64,000 bases of DNA from positions 19,244-83,243 of the forward strand of contig NW_027044937.1 in the NCBI RefSeq assembly GCF_964019385.1. The letters are read 5' to 3'. The stretch is from Sycon ciliatum. Taxonomy: Eukaryota > Porifera > Calcarea > Leucosolenida > Sycettidae. The notes beneath the pieces are model-generated. The model did no database searches and was not told the DNA's origin. It saw nothing but the letters and a program-made list of their open reading frames with translations. The position numbers and the translations under genes are program-made. Shown here in pieces: positions 42,531 through 55,800 of this stretch (its first letter is position 1; every line of letters begins with the position of its first letter).

Positions 42531-42753
42531 CCCCTATATGATGTCCAACCCCTATATAGAGTCCATTGGTCCAAAATCCACTGTACAGAGTCCAAACTTG
42601 TGAGCTCAAAGTTTAGATGGACATCACTCCCTGTATAGAGTCCAGCCAATTGGCTTCACCCTATATAGAGTCCATTGGTCCACAATCAACTGTACGGAGT
42701 CCAAACTTTGAAATCAACTATAAAGAGTCTTTATGTGGACAACACTCCCTGTA
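42531..42753. repeat. Tandem repeat, about 109-bp period, running into the gap
   Basis: CTATATAGAGTCCATTGGTC starts near 42552 and 42661, and ATGGACATCACTCCCTGTA / GTGGACAACACTCCCTGTA close each unit. Short AGAGTCCA units repeat within it. The gap probably exists because this repeat continues. Confidence 0.7.
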
Positions 42754-42953
42754 NNNNNNNNNNNNNNNNNNNNNNNNNNNNNNNNNNNNNNNNNNNNNNN
42801 NNNNNNNNNNNNNNNNNNNNNNNNNNNNNNNNNNNNNNNNNNNNNNNNNNNNNNNNNNNNNNNNNNNNNNNNNNNNNNNNNNNNNNNNNNNNNNNNNNNN
42901 NNNNNNNNNNNNNNNNNNNNNNNNNNNNNNNNNNNNNNNNNNNNNNNNNNNNN
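42754..42953. other. Assembly gap (200 N)
   Basis: Runs of N only. Frames crossing it are meaningless. Confidence 1.
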
Positions 42954-42971
42954 TGTCTTTTTCTCTTCCAC

Positions 42972-43003
<32 letters not shown>

Positions 43004-43005
<2 letters not shown>

Positions 43006-46000
43006 TAAAAGAGAAAAGGACATATGGATACGAGTTAAGAGTAACTCTCCATCACTGTAACATGATACTATATACAGTCAGAAAGTGCAATAACTAGGCA
43101 CAAAACTGACAGAGTACTGAGACATTCGACGTCCTGACACCTAACTTCAACACATCTCCGTAGCGCTAACCGACAGCCTTCCAACTTGGAAGGTTCAAGG
43201 TTATGGAAAGACCAAAGAGGGGAAGGCAAGCGCAACGAAAACGAGCAAAAGCTACAGTCCCAACGGAACAAAGAATGTCGATTGTTACTGGACGATGACG
43301 AGACCAGTACGATATTTGACAAAGCGGTCTAACTACAATTCGAAGCAGCAAAGCAGCACACCACCCAACTTGGGTGGGTCATAAATATCAAAGATAAGTA
43401 AAGAAAGGGAAGCTTTGCGAAAACGAATTGTACAAGCCGAAAGCCAAAATCCTACAGTACTCCTCATGCATGACATTGTGATGGACTAGTTGACTACAAA
43501 ACAAGTTGTTTCACACGACGTACGTTTCGCCGTATGGTTCGTGACGGCTCATCAGGTGTGCAATTTGAAACTCGGATGTTGAGCCATAAATAAATGTAAA
43601 AGAGAAAAGGACATATGGATACGAGTTAAGAGTAACTCTCCATCACTGTAACATGATACTATATACAGTCAGAAAGTGCAATAACTAGGCACAAAACTGA
43701 CAGAGTACTGAGACATTCGACGTCCTGACACCTAACTTCAACACATCTCCGTAGCGCTAACCGACAGCCTTCCAACTTGGAAGGTTCAAGGTTATGGAAA
43801 GACCAAAGAGGGGAAGGCAAGCGCAACGAAAACGAGCAAAAGCTACAGTCCCAACGGAACAAAGAATGTCGATTGTTACTGGACGATGACGAGACCAGTA
43901 CGATATTTGACAAAGCGGTCTAACTACAATTCGAAGCAGCAAAGCAGCACACCACCCAACTTGGGTGGGTCATAAATATCAAAGATAAGTAAAGAAAGGG
44001 AAGCTTTGCGAAAACGAATTGTACAAGCCGAAAGCCAAAATCCTACAGTACTCCTCATGCATGACATTGTGATGGACTAGTTGACTACAAAACAAGTTGT
44101 TTCACACGACGTACGTTTCGCCGTATGGTTCGTGACGGCTCATCAGGTGTGCAATTTGAAACTCGGATGTTGAGCCATAAATAAATGTAAAAGAGAAAAG
44201 GACATATGGATACGAGTTAAGAGTAACTCTCCATCACTGTAACATGATACTATATACAGTCAGAAAGTGCAATAACTAGGCACAAAACTGACAGAGTACT
44301 GAGACATTCGACGTCCTGACACCTAACTTCAACACATCTCCGTAGCGCTAACCGACAGCCTTCCAACTTGGAAGGTTCAAGGTTATGGAAAGACCAAAGA
44401 GGGGAAGGCAAGCGCAACGAAAACGAGCAAAAGCTACAGTCCCAACGGAACAAAGAATGTCGATTGTTACTGGACGATGACGAGACCAGTACGATATTTG
44501 ACAAAGCGGTCTAACTACAATTCGAAGCAGCAAAGCAGCACACCACCCAACTTGGGTGGGTCATAAATATCAAAGATAAGTAAAGAAAGGGAAGCTTTGC
44601 GAAAACGAATTGTACAAGCCGAAAGCCAAAATCCTACAGTACTCCTCATGCATGACATTGTGATGGACTAGTTGACTACAAAACAAGTTGTTTCACACGA
44701 CGTACGTTTCGCCGTATGGTTCGTGACGGCTCATCAGGTGTGCAATTTGAAACTCGGATGTTGAGCCATAAATAAATGTAAAAGAGAAAAGGACATATGG
44801 ATACGAGTTAAGAGTAACTCTCCATCACTGTAACATGATACTATATACAGTCAGAAAGTGCAATAACTAGGCACAAAACTGACAGAGTACTGAGACATTC
44901 GACGTCCTGACACCTAACTTCAACACATCTCCGTAGCGCTAACCGACAGCCTTCCAACTTGGAAGGTTCAAGGTTATGGAAAGACCAAAGAGGGGAAGGC
45001 AAGCGCAACGAAAACGAGCAAAAGCTACAGTCCCAACGGAACAAAGAATGTCGATTGTTACTGGACGATGACGAGACCAGTACGATATTTGACAAAGCGG
45101 TCTAACTACAATTCGAAGCAGCAAAGCAGCACACCACCCAACTTGGGTGGGTCATAAATATCAAAGATAAGTAAAGAAAGGGAAGCTTTGCGAAAACGAA
45201 TTGTACAAGCCGAAAGCCAAAATCCTACAGTACTCCTCATGCATGACATTGTGATGGACTAGTTGACTACAAAACAAGTTGTTTCACACGACGTACGTTT
45301 CGCCGTATGGTTCGTGACGGCTCATCAGGTGTGCAATTTGAAACTCGGATGTTGAGCCATAAATAAATGTAAAAGAGAAAAGGACATATGGATACGAGTT
45401 AAGAGTAACTCTCCATCACTGTAACATGATACTATATACAGTCAGAAAGTGCAATAACTAGGCACAAAACTGACAGAGTACTGAGACATTCGACGTCCTG
45501 ACACCTAACTTCAACACATCTCCGTAGCGCTAACCGACAGCCTTCCAACTTGGAAGGTTCAAGGTTATGGAAAGACCAAAGAGGGGAAGGCAAGCGCAAC
45601 GAAAACGAGCAAAAGCTACAGTCCCAACGGAACAAAGAATGTCGATTGTTACTGGACGATGACGAGACCAGTACGATATTTGACAAAGCGGTCTAACTAC
45701 AATTCGAAGCAGCAAAGCAGCACACCACCCAACTTGGGTGGGTCATAAATATCAAAGATAAGTAAAGAAAGGGAAGCTTTGCGAAAACGAATTGTACAAG
45801 CCGAAAGCCAAAATCCTACAGTACTCCTCATGCATGACATTGTGATGGACTAGTTGACTACAAAACAAGTTGTTTCACACGACGTACGTTTCGCCGTATG
45901 GTTCGTGACGGCTCATCAGGTGTGCAATTTGAAACTCGGATGTTGAGCCATAAATAAATGTAAAAGAGAAAAGGAAATATAGATACGAGTTAAGAGTTAC

Positions 46001-48827
46001 TCTCCATCACTGTAACATGATACTATATACAGTCAGAAAGTGCAATAACTAGGCACAAAACTGACAGAGTACTGAGACATTCGACGTCCTGACACCTAAC
46101 TTCAACACATCTCCGTAGCGCTAACCGACAGCCTTCCAACTTGGAAGGTTCAAGGTTATGGAAAGACCAAAGAGGGGAAGGCAAGCGCAACGAAAACGAG
46201 CAAAAGCTACAGTCCCAACGGAACAAAGAATGTCGATTGTTACTGGACGATGACGAGACCAGTACGATATTTGACAAAGCGGTCTAACTACAATTCGAAG
46301 CAGCAAAGCAGCACACCACCCAACTTGGGTGGGTCATAAATATCAAAGATAAGTAAAGAAAGGGAAGCTTTGCGAAAACGAATTGTACAAGCCGAAAGCC
46401 AAAATCCTACAGTACTCCTCATGCATGACATTGTGATGGACTAGTTGACTACAAAACAAGTTGTTTCACACGACGTACGTTTCGCCGTATGGTTCGTGAC
46501 GGCTCATCAGGTGTGCAATTTGAAACTCGGATGTTGAGCCATAAATAAATGTAAAAGAGAAAAGGACATATGGATACGAGTTAAGAGTAACTCTCCATCA
46601 CTGTAACATGATACTATATACAGTCAGAAAGTGCAATAACTAGGCACAAAACTGACAGAGTACTGAGACATTCGACGTCCTGACACCTAACTTCAACACA
46701 TCTCCGTAGCGCTAACCGACAGCCTTCCAACTTGGAAGGTTCAAGGTTATGGAAAGACCAAAGAGGGGAAGGCAAGCGCAACGAAAACGAGCAAAAGCTA
46801 CAGTCCCAACGGAACAAAGAATGTCGATTGTTACTGGACGATGACGAGACCAGTACGATATTTGACAAAGCGGTCTAACTACAATTCGAAGCAGCAAAGC
46901 AGCACACCACCCAACTTGGGTGGGTCATAAATATCAAAGATAAGTAAAGAAAGGGAAGCTTTGCGAAAACGAATTGTACAAGCCGAAAGCCAAAATCCTA
47001 CAGTACTCCTCATGCATGACATTGTGATGGACTAGTTGACTACAAAACAAGTTGTTTCACACGACGTACGTTTCGCCGTATGGTTCGTGACGGCTCATCA
47101 GGTGTGCAATTTGAAACTCGGATGTTGAGCCATAAATAAATGTAAAAGAGAAAAGGACATATGGATACGAGTTAAGAGTAACTCTCCATCACTGTAACAT
47201 GATACTATATACAGTCAGAAAGTGCAATAACTAGGCACAAAACTGACAGAGTACTGAGACATTCGACGTCCTGACACCTAACTTCAACACATCTCCGTAG
47301 CGCTAACCGACAGCCTTCCAACTTGGAAGGTTCAAGGTTATGGAAAGACCAAAGAGGGGAAGGCAAGCGCAACGAAAACGAGCAAAAGCTACAGTCCCAA
47401 CGGAACAAAGAATGTCGATTGTTACTGGACGATGACGAGACCAGTACGATATTTGACAAAGCGGTCTAACTACAATTCGAAGCAGCAAAGCAGCACACCA
47501 CCCAACTTGGGTGGGTCATAAATATCAAAGATAAATAAAGAAAGGGAAGCTTTGCGAAAACGAATTGTACAAGCCGAAAGCCAAAATCCTACAGTACTCC
47601 TCATGCATGACATTGTGATGGACTAGTTGACTACAAAACAAGTTGTTTCACACGACGTACGTTTCGCCGTATGGTTCGTGACGGCTCATCAGGTGTGCAA
47701 TTTGAAACTCGGATGTTGAGCCATAAATAAATGTAAAAGAGAAAAGGACATATGGATACGAGTTAAGAGTAACTCTCCATCACTGTAACATGATACTATA
47801 TACAGTCAGAAAGTGCAATAACTAGGCACAAAACTGACAGAGTACTGAGACATTCGACGTCCTGACACCTAACTTCAACACATCTCCGTAGCGCTAACCG
47901 ACAGCCTTCCAACTTGGAAGGTTCAAGGTTATGGAAAGACCAAAGAGGGGAAGGCAAGCGCAACGAAAACGAGCAAAAGCTACAGTCCCAACGGAACAAA
48001 GAATGTCGATTGTTACTGGACGATGACGAGACCAGTACGATATTTGACAAAGCGGTCTAACTACAATTCGAAGCAGCAAAGCAGCACACGACCCAACTTG
48101 GGTGGGTCATAAATATCAAAGATAAGTAAAGAAAGGGAAGCTTTGCGAAAACGAATTGTACAAGCCGAAAGCCAAAATCCTACAGTACTCCTCATGCATG
48201 ACATTGTGATGGACTAGTTGACTACAAAACAAGTTGTTTCACACGACGTACGTTTCGCCGTATGGTTCGTGACGGCTCATCAGGTGTGCAATTTGAAACT
48301 CGGATGTTGAGCCATAAATAAATGTAAAAGAGAAAAGGACATATGGATACGAGTTAAGAGTAACTCTCCATCACTGTAACATGATACTATATACAGTCAG
48401 AAAGTGCAATAACTAGGCACAAAACTGACAGAGTACTGAGACATTCGACGTCCTGACACCTAACTTCAACACATCTCCGTAGCGCTAACCGACAGCCTTC
48501 CAACTTGGAAGGTTCAAGGTTATGGAAAGACCAAAGAGGGGAAGGCAAGCGCAACGAAAACGAGCAAAAGCTACAGTCCCAACGGAACAAAGAATGTCGA
48601 TTGTTACTGGACGATGACGAGACCAGTACGATATTTGACAAAGCGGTCTAACTACAATTCGAAGCAGCAAAGCAGCACACCACCCAACTTGGGTGGGTCA
48701 TAAATATCAAAGATAAGTAAAGAAAGGGAAGCTTTGCGAAAACGAATTGTACAAGCCGAAAGCCAAAATCCTACAGTACTCCTCATGCATGACATTGTGA
48801 TGGACTAGTTGACTACAAAACAAGTTG
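43004..48827 (-). repeat. Family A retrozyme-like array, ten 591-bp units
   Basis: Landmarks repeat at exactly 591-bp steps (for example 43068, 43659, 44250, to 48387). The units are nearly identical; one differs around 45974-45998. The tenth unit stops at 48827 before its hammerhead. There is no conserved protein: the 84- and 61-codon frames in each unit are overlapping by-products. (TAA)n lies at 42971-43004. Predicted self-cleavage of a multimer transcript would release 591-nt monomers. Confidence 0.9.
43512..43560 (-). ncRNA. Hammerhead ribozyme, family A (array 1, nine copies)
   Basis: Minus strand: stem I CACAC, CTGATGA, stem II GCCGT/ACGGC with loop CACGAACCAT, GAAA, stem III CG/CG around TA, cleavage triplet GTC, stem I GTGTG. 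All conserved core bases match the type-I hammerhead consensus. Further copies start at 44103, 44694, 45285, 45876, 46467, 47058, 47649 and 48240. Predicted cleavage in this copy lies between 43517 and 43516. The self-complementary CGTACG stem III is very short, so cleavage as a dimer is likely. Confidence 0.93.
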
Positions 48828-49000
48828 GTGTTAGGTGTCAGGACGTCGAATGTCTCAGTACTCTGTCAGTTTTGTGCCTAGTTATTGCACTTTCTGACTG
48901 TATATAGTATCATGTTACAGTGATGGAGAGTTACTCTTAACTCGTATCCATATGTCCTTTTCTCTTTTACATTTATTTATGGCTCAACATCCGAGTTTCA
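48828..49000 (+). repeat. Family A inverted stub closing array 1
   Basis: Plus-orientation partial unit from GTGTTAGGTGTCAGGACGTC to GAGTTTCAAA, then (TAA)n. It makes the whole of array 1 a foldback. Confidence 0.8.
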
Positions 49001-49080
49001 AATAATAATAATAATAATAATAATAATACTCATAAAAAGGACACACTTCAGGCTCATTACAAACATCTTGAAAGTTTTTG

Positions 49081-49120
49081 TCTTCACAAGTATACTTTCA
49101 AGCCTTCTCATCAGGTGAAA
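49081..49120 (-). ncRNA. Hammerhead ribozyme, family F, left arm
   Basis: Minus strand: TTCAC, CTGATGA, GAAGGCTT (weak stem II), GAAA, stem III AGTATACT, U17, GTGAA. The core is complete. Stem II is minimal. Confidence 0.65.
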
Positions 49121-49518
49121 TACAGGCAAGGGAAAAGGAACAGGAACAGTGGATTAAATACAGTAAGAAGGTGGTAAAACAGCGCAAAAAGAAAGAAAGA
49201 AAGAAAGAAGATAGCTAAAGTAAACAGCGAAAATTGCAATAATGACACAAAGGTGCAAATGCGAGAAAACTCAATAAGCGCGACATGTAGTGCGACAACA
49301 AGAGACAACCACTGGACATACATGTAACTAACGAGGTTTTGACGACCTACCTAACAGCCTAAGTGTGAATTTGATTTGTTTCTGCTTGCAAAGGTTGGGT
49401 TTCCTTGTGTGGATGTATACTTTAGCTATCTTCTTTCTTTCTTTCTTTCTTTTTGCGCTGTTTTACCACCTTCTTACTGTATTTAATCCACTGTTCCTGT
49501 TCCTTTTCCCTTGCCTGT

Positions 49519-49559
49519 ATTTCACCTGATGAGAAGGCTTGAAAGTATACTTGTGAAGA
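49519..49559 (+). ncRNA. Hammerhead ribozyme, family F, right arm
   Basis: Plus-strand copy: TTCAC 49521-49525, CTGATGA 49526-49532, GAAA 49541-49544, U16.1 49551, U17 49552, GTGAA 49553-49557. Confidence 0.65.
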
Positions 49560-49643
49560 CAAAAACTTTCAAGATGTTTGTAATGAGCCTGAAGTGTGTC
49601 CTTTTTATGAGTATTATCGCATTTTTGTCTCAGAGGAAACTGT

Positions 49644-49675
<32 letters not shown>

Positions 49676-49679
<4 letters not shown>

Positions 49680-51822
49680 TAAAAGAGAAAAGGACACATG
49701 GTTACGAGTTAAGAGTAACTCTCCATCACTGTAACATGATACTATATACAGTCAGAAAGTGCAATAACTAGGCACAAAACTGACAGAGTACTGAGACATT
49801 CGACGTCCTGACACCTAACTTCAACACATCTCCGTAGCGCTAACCGACAGCCTTCCAACTTGGAAGGTTCAAGGTTATGGAAAGACCAAAGAGGGGAAGG
49901 CAAGCGCAACGAAAACGAGCAAAAGCTACAGTCCCAACGGAACAAAGAATGTCGATTGTTACTGGACGATGACGAGACCAGTACGATATTTGACAAAGCG
50001 GTCTAACTACAATTCGAAGCAGCAAAGCAGCACACCACCCAACTTGGGTGGGTCATAAATATCAAAGATAAGTAAAGAAGGGGAAGCTTTGCGAAAACGA
50101 ATTGTACAAGCCGAAAGCCAAACTCCTACAGTACTCCTCATGCATGACATTGTGATGGACTAGTTGACTACAAAACAAGTTGTTTCACACGACGTACGTT
50201 TCGCCGTATGGTTCGTGACGGCTCATCAGGTGTGCAATTTGAAACTCGGATGTTGAGCCATAAATAAATGTAAAAGAGAAAAGGACACATGGTTACGAGT
50301 TAAGAGTAACTCTCCATCACTGTAACATGATACTATATACAGTCAGAAAGTGCAATAACTAGGCACAAAACTGACAGAGTACTGAGACATTCGACGTCCT
50401 GACACCTAACTTCAACACATCTCCGTAGCGCTAACCGACAGCCTTCCAACTTGGAAGGTTCAAGGTTATGGAAAGACCAAAGAGGGGAAGGCAAGCGCAA
50501 CGAAAACGAGCAAAAGCTACAGTCCCAACGGAACAAAGAATGTCGATTGTTACTGGACGATGACGAGACCAGTACGATATTTGACAAAGCGGTCTAACTA
50601 CAATTCGAAGCAGCAAAGCAGCACACCACCCAACTTGGGTGGGTCATAAATATCAAGGATAAGTAAAGAAGGGGAAGCTTTGCGAAAACGAATTGTACAA
50701 GCCGAAAGCCAAACTCCTACAGTACTCCTCATGCATGACATTGTGATGGACTAGTTGACTACAAAACAAGTTGTTTCACACGACGTACGTTTCGCCGTAT
50801 GGTTCGTGACGGCTCATCAGGTGTGCAATTTGAAACTCGGATGTTGAGCCATAAATAAATGTAAAAGAGAAAAGGACACATGGTTACGAGTTAAGAGTAA
50901 CTCTCCATCACTATAACATGATACTATATACAGTCAGAAAGTGCAATAACTAGGCACAAAACTGACAGAGTACTGAGACATTCGACGTCCTGACACCTAA
51001 CTTCAACACATCTCCGTAGCGCTAACCGACAGCCTTCCAACTTGGAAGGTTCAAGGTTATGGAAAGACCAAAGAGGGGAAGGCAAGCGCAACGAAAACGA
51101 GCAAAAGCTACATTGCAGTCCCAACGGAACAAAGAATGTCGATTGTTACTGGACGATGACGAGACCAGTACGATATTTGACAAAGCGGTCTAACTACAAT
51201 TCGAAGCAGCAAAGCAGCACACCACCCAACTTGGGTGGGTCATAAATATCAAAGATAAGTAAAGAAGGGGAAGCTTTGCGAAAACGAATTGTACAAGCCG
51301 AAAGCCAAACTCCTACAGTACTCCTCATGCATGACATTGTGATGGACTAGTTGACTACAAAACAAGTTGTTTCACACGACGTACGTTTCGCCGTATGGTT
51401 CGTGACGGCTCATCAGGTGTGCAATTTGAAACTCGGATGTTGAGCCATAAATAAATGTAAAAGAGAAAAGGACACATGGTTACGAGTTAAGAGTAACTCT
51501 CCATCACTGTAACATGATACTATATACAGTCAGAAAGTGCAATAACTAGGCACAAAACTGACAGAGTACTGAGACATTCGACGTCCTGACACCTAACTTC
51601 AACACATCTCCGTAGCGCTAACCGACAGCCTTCCAACTTGGAAGGTTCAAGGTTATGGAAAGACCAAAGAGGGGAAGGCAAGCGCAACGAAAACGAGCAA
51701 AAGCTACAGTCCCAACGGAACAAAGAATGTCGATTGTTACTGGACGATGACGAGACCAGTACGATATTTGACAAAGCGGTCTAACTACAATTCGAAGCAG
51801 CAAAGCAGCACACCACCCAACT
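49676..51822 (-). repeat. Family A array 2, minus-orientation part
   Basis: About 3.6 units at 591-bp steps; the third has a five-base insertion (ATTGC) near 51113. The subtype differs slightly from array 1 (ACACATGGTTACGAG versus ACATATGGATACGAG), so the arrays were homogenised separately. Confidence 0.9.
50186..50234 (-). ncRNA. Hammerhead ribozyme, family A (array 2, three copies)
   Basis: Identical to the array 1 ribozyme. Further copies at 50777-50825 and 51373-51421. Confidence 0.93.
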
Positions 51823-52839
51823 TTATAACTTTTGATATTTATGACCCACCCAAGTTGGGTGGTGTGCTGCTTTGCTGCTTCGAATTGTAGTTAGACCGCT
51901 TTGTCAAATATCGTACTGGTCTCGTCATCGTCCAGTAACAATCGACATTCTTTGTTCCGTTGGGACTGTAGCTTTTGCTCGTTTTCGTTGCGCTTGCCTT
52001 CCCCTCTTTGGTCTTTCCATAACCTTGAACCTTCCAAGTTGGAAGGCTGTCGGTTAGCGCTACGGAGATGTGTTGAAGTTAGGTGTCAGGACGTCGAATG
52101 TCTCAGTACTCTGTCAGTTTTGTGCCTAGTTATTGCACTTTCTGACTGTATATAGTATCATGTTACAGTGATGGAGAGTTACTCTTAACTCGTAACCATG
52201 TGTCCTTTTCTCTTTTACATTTATTTATGGCTCAACATCCGAGTTTCAAATTGCACACCTGATGAGCCGTCACGAACCATACGGCGAAACGTACGTCGTG
52301 TGAAACAACTTGTTTTGTAGTCAACTAGTCCATCACAATGTCATGCATGAGGAGTACTGTAGGAGTTTGGCTTTCGGCTTGTACAATTCGTTTTCGCAAA
52401 GCTTCCCCTTCTTTACTTATCTTTGATATTTATGACCCACCCAAGTTGGGTGGTGTGCTGCTTTGCTGCTTCGAATTGTAGTTAGACCGCTTTGTCAAAT
52501 ATCGTACTGGTCTCGTCATCGTCCAGTAACAATCGACATTCTTTGTTCCGTTGGGACTGTAGCTTTTGCTCGTTTTCGTTGCGCTTGCCTTCCCCTCTTT
52601 GGTCTTTCCATAACCTTGAACCTTCCAAGTTGGAAGGCTGTCGGTTAGCGCTACGGAGATGTGTTGAAGTTAGGTGTCAGGACGTCGAATGTCTCAGTAC
52701 TCTGTCAGTTTTGTGCCTAGTTATTGCACTTTCTGACTGTATATAGTATCATGTTACAGTGATGGAGAGTTACTCTTAACTCGTAACCATGTGTCCTTTT
52801 CTCTTTTACATTTATTTATGGCTCAACATCCGAGTTTCA
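51823..52839 (+). repeat. Family A array 2, plus-orientation part
   Basis: After a short centre (TATAACTTTTGATATTTATG) the array turns to plus orientation for about 1.7 units, ending at GAGTTTCAAA before (TAA)n. Confidence 0.9.
52254..52302 (+). ncRNA. Hammerhead ribozyme, family A, plus strand
   Basis: CACAC 52254-52258, CTGATGA 52259-52265, cleavage after GTC at 52297, GTGTG 52298-52302. Confidence 0.93.

Positions 52840-52876
<37 letters not shown>
52840..52876. repeat. (TAA)n tract at the 5' edge of the Dong-like LINE
   Basis: A pure TAA run between family A and the LINE; a matching run lies at the element's 3' end. Confidence 0.95.
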
Positions 52877-52879
<3 letters not shown>

Positions 52880-55800
52880 TTCGCTAATTATCAAAAAATA
52901 CCTTACATCGGTGGAGCAGGAGGAGATAGCCCGTCAGTTGGTGCAGCGTGGCGAGTTGCCTGTTGAGTTCATGACGCGCTTTGGCTGTGTGGTCCAGTTG
53001 CCTGCTACGACTAGTCAGGGTCCTGAATCTGTCAGTGCGTCTTCCACCGGCGCTGTTTCCCTGGATTCGGCTGCTGGGTTACCTGATGGTCCTGGCGCCT
53101 ATTTCACTGACACTGACAGCGAACCGCCAGCCTCTCTTGCACGTGATCATGTAGAATATTCCGCCTGCACCGATTCCGTTGACTCTGGTCCCAGTGTGCT
53201 AGTAAACGATGGCCTTGACACGTGCGCCGGCGTTCCACCGAGCTTGCTCCGTGTGTTTGCTGCTGGGCCTCTGCCTTCATGTACTGAGTACTCCAGCACT
53301 GCGGGTGATGATGCATCATGTATTGAATCTGTCTATGCACACTCTGTGGGTAGTCCAGTGGCCTGCGTGCGTCCACAGGCTGTTTATGGCCTGGCAGGAC
53401 CTCAGCCACCTGCGGAGGGCGACTTTGCTCCCAGTGGATCAACGCCTACTGTGGATGGATCGGCTGTTGGAGTGCCTGAAACAGAGCAAAGTCACTGCAC
53501 AAGGGAGACGCCTTGTTCGCCTTGTAGTAATTCCAACCCTGATAAGCTTGGAGGCATTCTAACCAATCTCAGTGAATCTGGTATTCTGGGCCCTGGTGGT
53601 TTGAGTATGGATCTGGAGTGGTCAATCAGGCACCTCTGCATCAATCGCAAAATAACCACACCTGGTGACGTTGCCAGACCTCTGAGCGGTGTTTTAGTTG
53701 GAGTACAGAGCTTGCAGTTGACAGGTCGGCCAAGACTCACTGTCCCCAGAAAGGTCCCTAGCCGTGCACTTTCCAGCAATGTTGCCTTGGTCAACGGTGG
53801 CATGAGACTGTTCCTGTCGGGTTTACCCCTACCTCTGTCTTTGGAATTCGCCAATCAGCTCACCTATGCAGCGGCGGTGCTGGTCTTGGTGGTGTCTGGT
53901 GTTGCACCTTGCCGTTTGAGTGGTGGTGATCATGGGAGGGAGACTGCGCCAGGCTGGTTGTTGCGGATACAACGCAAAATTGAGAATGTGAGGAAAGACG
54001 TGTCGCGCCTCACAAGTTTCATCCAAGCTGGAAACCCAAGATTGTTCACCAGATATCCTGTCAAGAGCAGTGATGAGGCCGCGGCTCTACTCGAAAGCAA
54101 GAAAATGGAGCTGCTGGCGCTTTCCGCCAGAATCAGACGGTATAAGGATAACATCAAGAGAAAACAACAGAATCAGGTATTCAGAGAGAACGAGCGCCAG
54201 TTCTACCGCTCTCTGGGGACACAGGAGGCTGACTGCAGTGACCAGACGCGGCCTGGTATGGGGGCGTTGCATGATTTTTGGTCAGGCATCTGGTCCGAGC
54301 CATTTGCGGTGAGCAGACATGGATGGATTGAACGGGAGGCTCTTGCCTATCAAGATGTCCAGCCACAAGAGGATGCAGTCATAACGCCGGAGTTGTTCCA
54401 ACTGGCAGTTGGAAGGATGCCTCACTGGCGTGCTGCTGGGCCTGACAACATCAGACCATTCTGGTTGAAGAAGTTTAGTGCACTGCATCCTGCCTTGCTT
54501 CGCATATTCCAGCAGCTGTTGGATTCGGAAGTCGTGCCACCGCCCTGGTTCTCCCTTGGTGCAACCGTACTCCTACCGAAGAAAGGTGATCTGTCGAAAC
54601 CCCAGAACTGGAGACCTATAACCTGCCTGCCTTCTATGTATAAACTTTTCACATCTGTAGTATCGGAGCTTATGTGGTCTCACATCACCGCTAACAGTCT
54701 GCTGGCCCCGGAACAGGTCGGATGTGCACGTGGCCGAGGAGGATGCACAGATCAGTTGTTGATCAACAACATGATTATTGAAGATGCCAAATGCCACCAG
54801 CGCTCCCTCAGCATGGCATGGCTAGACTTCCGAAAGGCCTTCGATAGCCTTTCCCAAGAGTGGATCTGGGAAATTGCTACCATCTACAAGTTCGATCCTA
54901 GGATCATCCGCACACTCCAAACGCTGTCGGAGCAATGGAGCACACAACTGTGCCTTAGCAGCGGGGTCAGCGAGCCAATATCCATCCGACGGGGTATCTT
55001 CCAGGGTGATTCTCTGTCTCCCCTGCTGTTCTGCATCGGTCTCAACCCAATCTCAAACGAATTAGCAAGAAGCGGCATAGGATATCGTTGTGGACCCACG
55101 CGTGATTCCCTGTTGTCGCATCTATGGTACATGGATGACGTCAAGCTATTTGCCGCTAGCAGTACTGGACTGGACTCCTTGATCAACATTGTGGAGTGCG
55201 TTGGTGGGGCGGTTGGCATGCAACTATCCCCCACTAAGTGCTCGAAGATTGTCTGCCCGGCCGCTAAGCCAACCCAGGATGCAGAGCCTTCGTCAACCTT
55301 GCTAACAGAGTCGATCATTCATCCTCTGCAAGATGGCGCGGCGTACCTCTACCTTGGCCTGCGGGAATTCCTGGGAATCGAGGCTGGTGAAGTTAAACAA
55401 TCTGCCATCGCTGAGTTCCGTCGCCGTCTTCGCTTGATCATGGATGCTTCCCTATGTGCACCAAACCTCATCAGAGCAATCAACACCTACGTTCTGCCAG
55501 TGGTGTCCTATGGCCTTGGCACAGTCGTTCCTTGGACTGCGGATGAGCTCCGCTCGCTGGACAGGACAGTGAGGAAGGCTCTGACTGCTAGCAGGGCCCA
55601 CCACCCACGTGCCTCAATCCGTCGCCTATATCTACCGCGGAGTGAGGGAGGTCGTGGCCTAGTATGCATCGTAGATCTCCATGACCGTACTTGCATCCGG
55701 CTCGCTCAGTACCTGAAGGATCGGGAAGATGTCCCTGCCCTGGCCGCTGTTCTCCAGCACCATGAATCACGTCCCTCTAGAAAATCAATACCAAAGCTGG

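Larger units (their letters stand above)
49027..49642. repeat. Hammerhead family F foldback
   Basis: Arms ACTCATAAAAAGGACACACT.. and its complement meet across a centre of about 200 bases (an AAAGAAAGAAAG tract and its mirror). (TAA)n on both sides. Confidence 0.8.

Noticed and set aside
43068-48641. Repeated 84- and 61-codon frames in each 591-bp unit as small genes
   Set aside because: They overlap each other in different frames, end at the same landmarks because the DNA is repeated, show no domain, and are truncated in diverged copies. The unit is better explained as non-coding ribozyme RNA.
43004-52839. CRISPR-like or satellite-only reading of the arrays
   Set aside because: There are no spacers, the unit is 591 bp, the setting is animal DNA, and each full unit has a hammerhead, so a plain satellite is an incomplete description.
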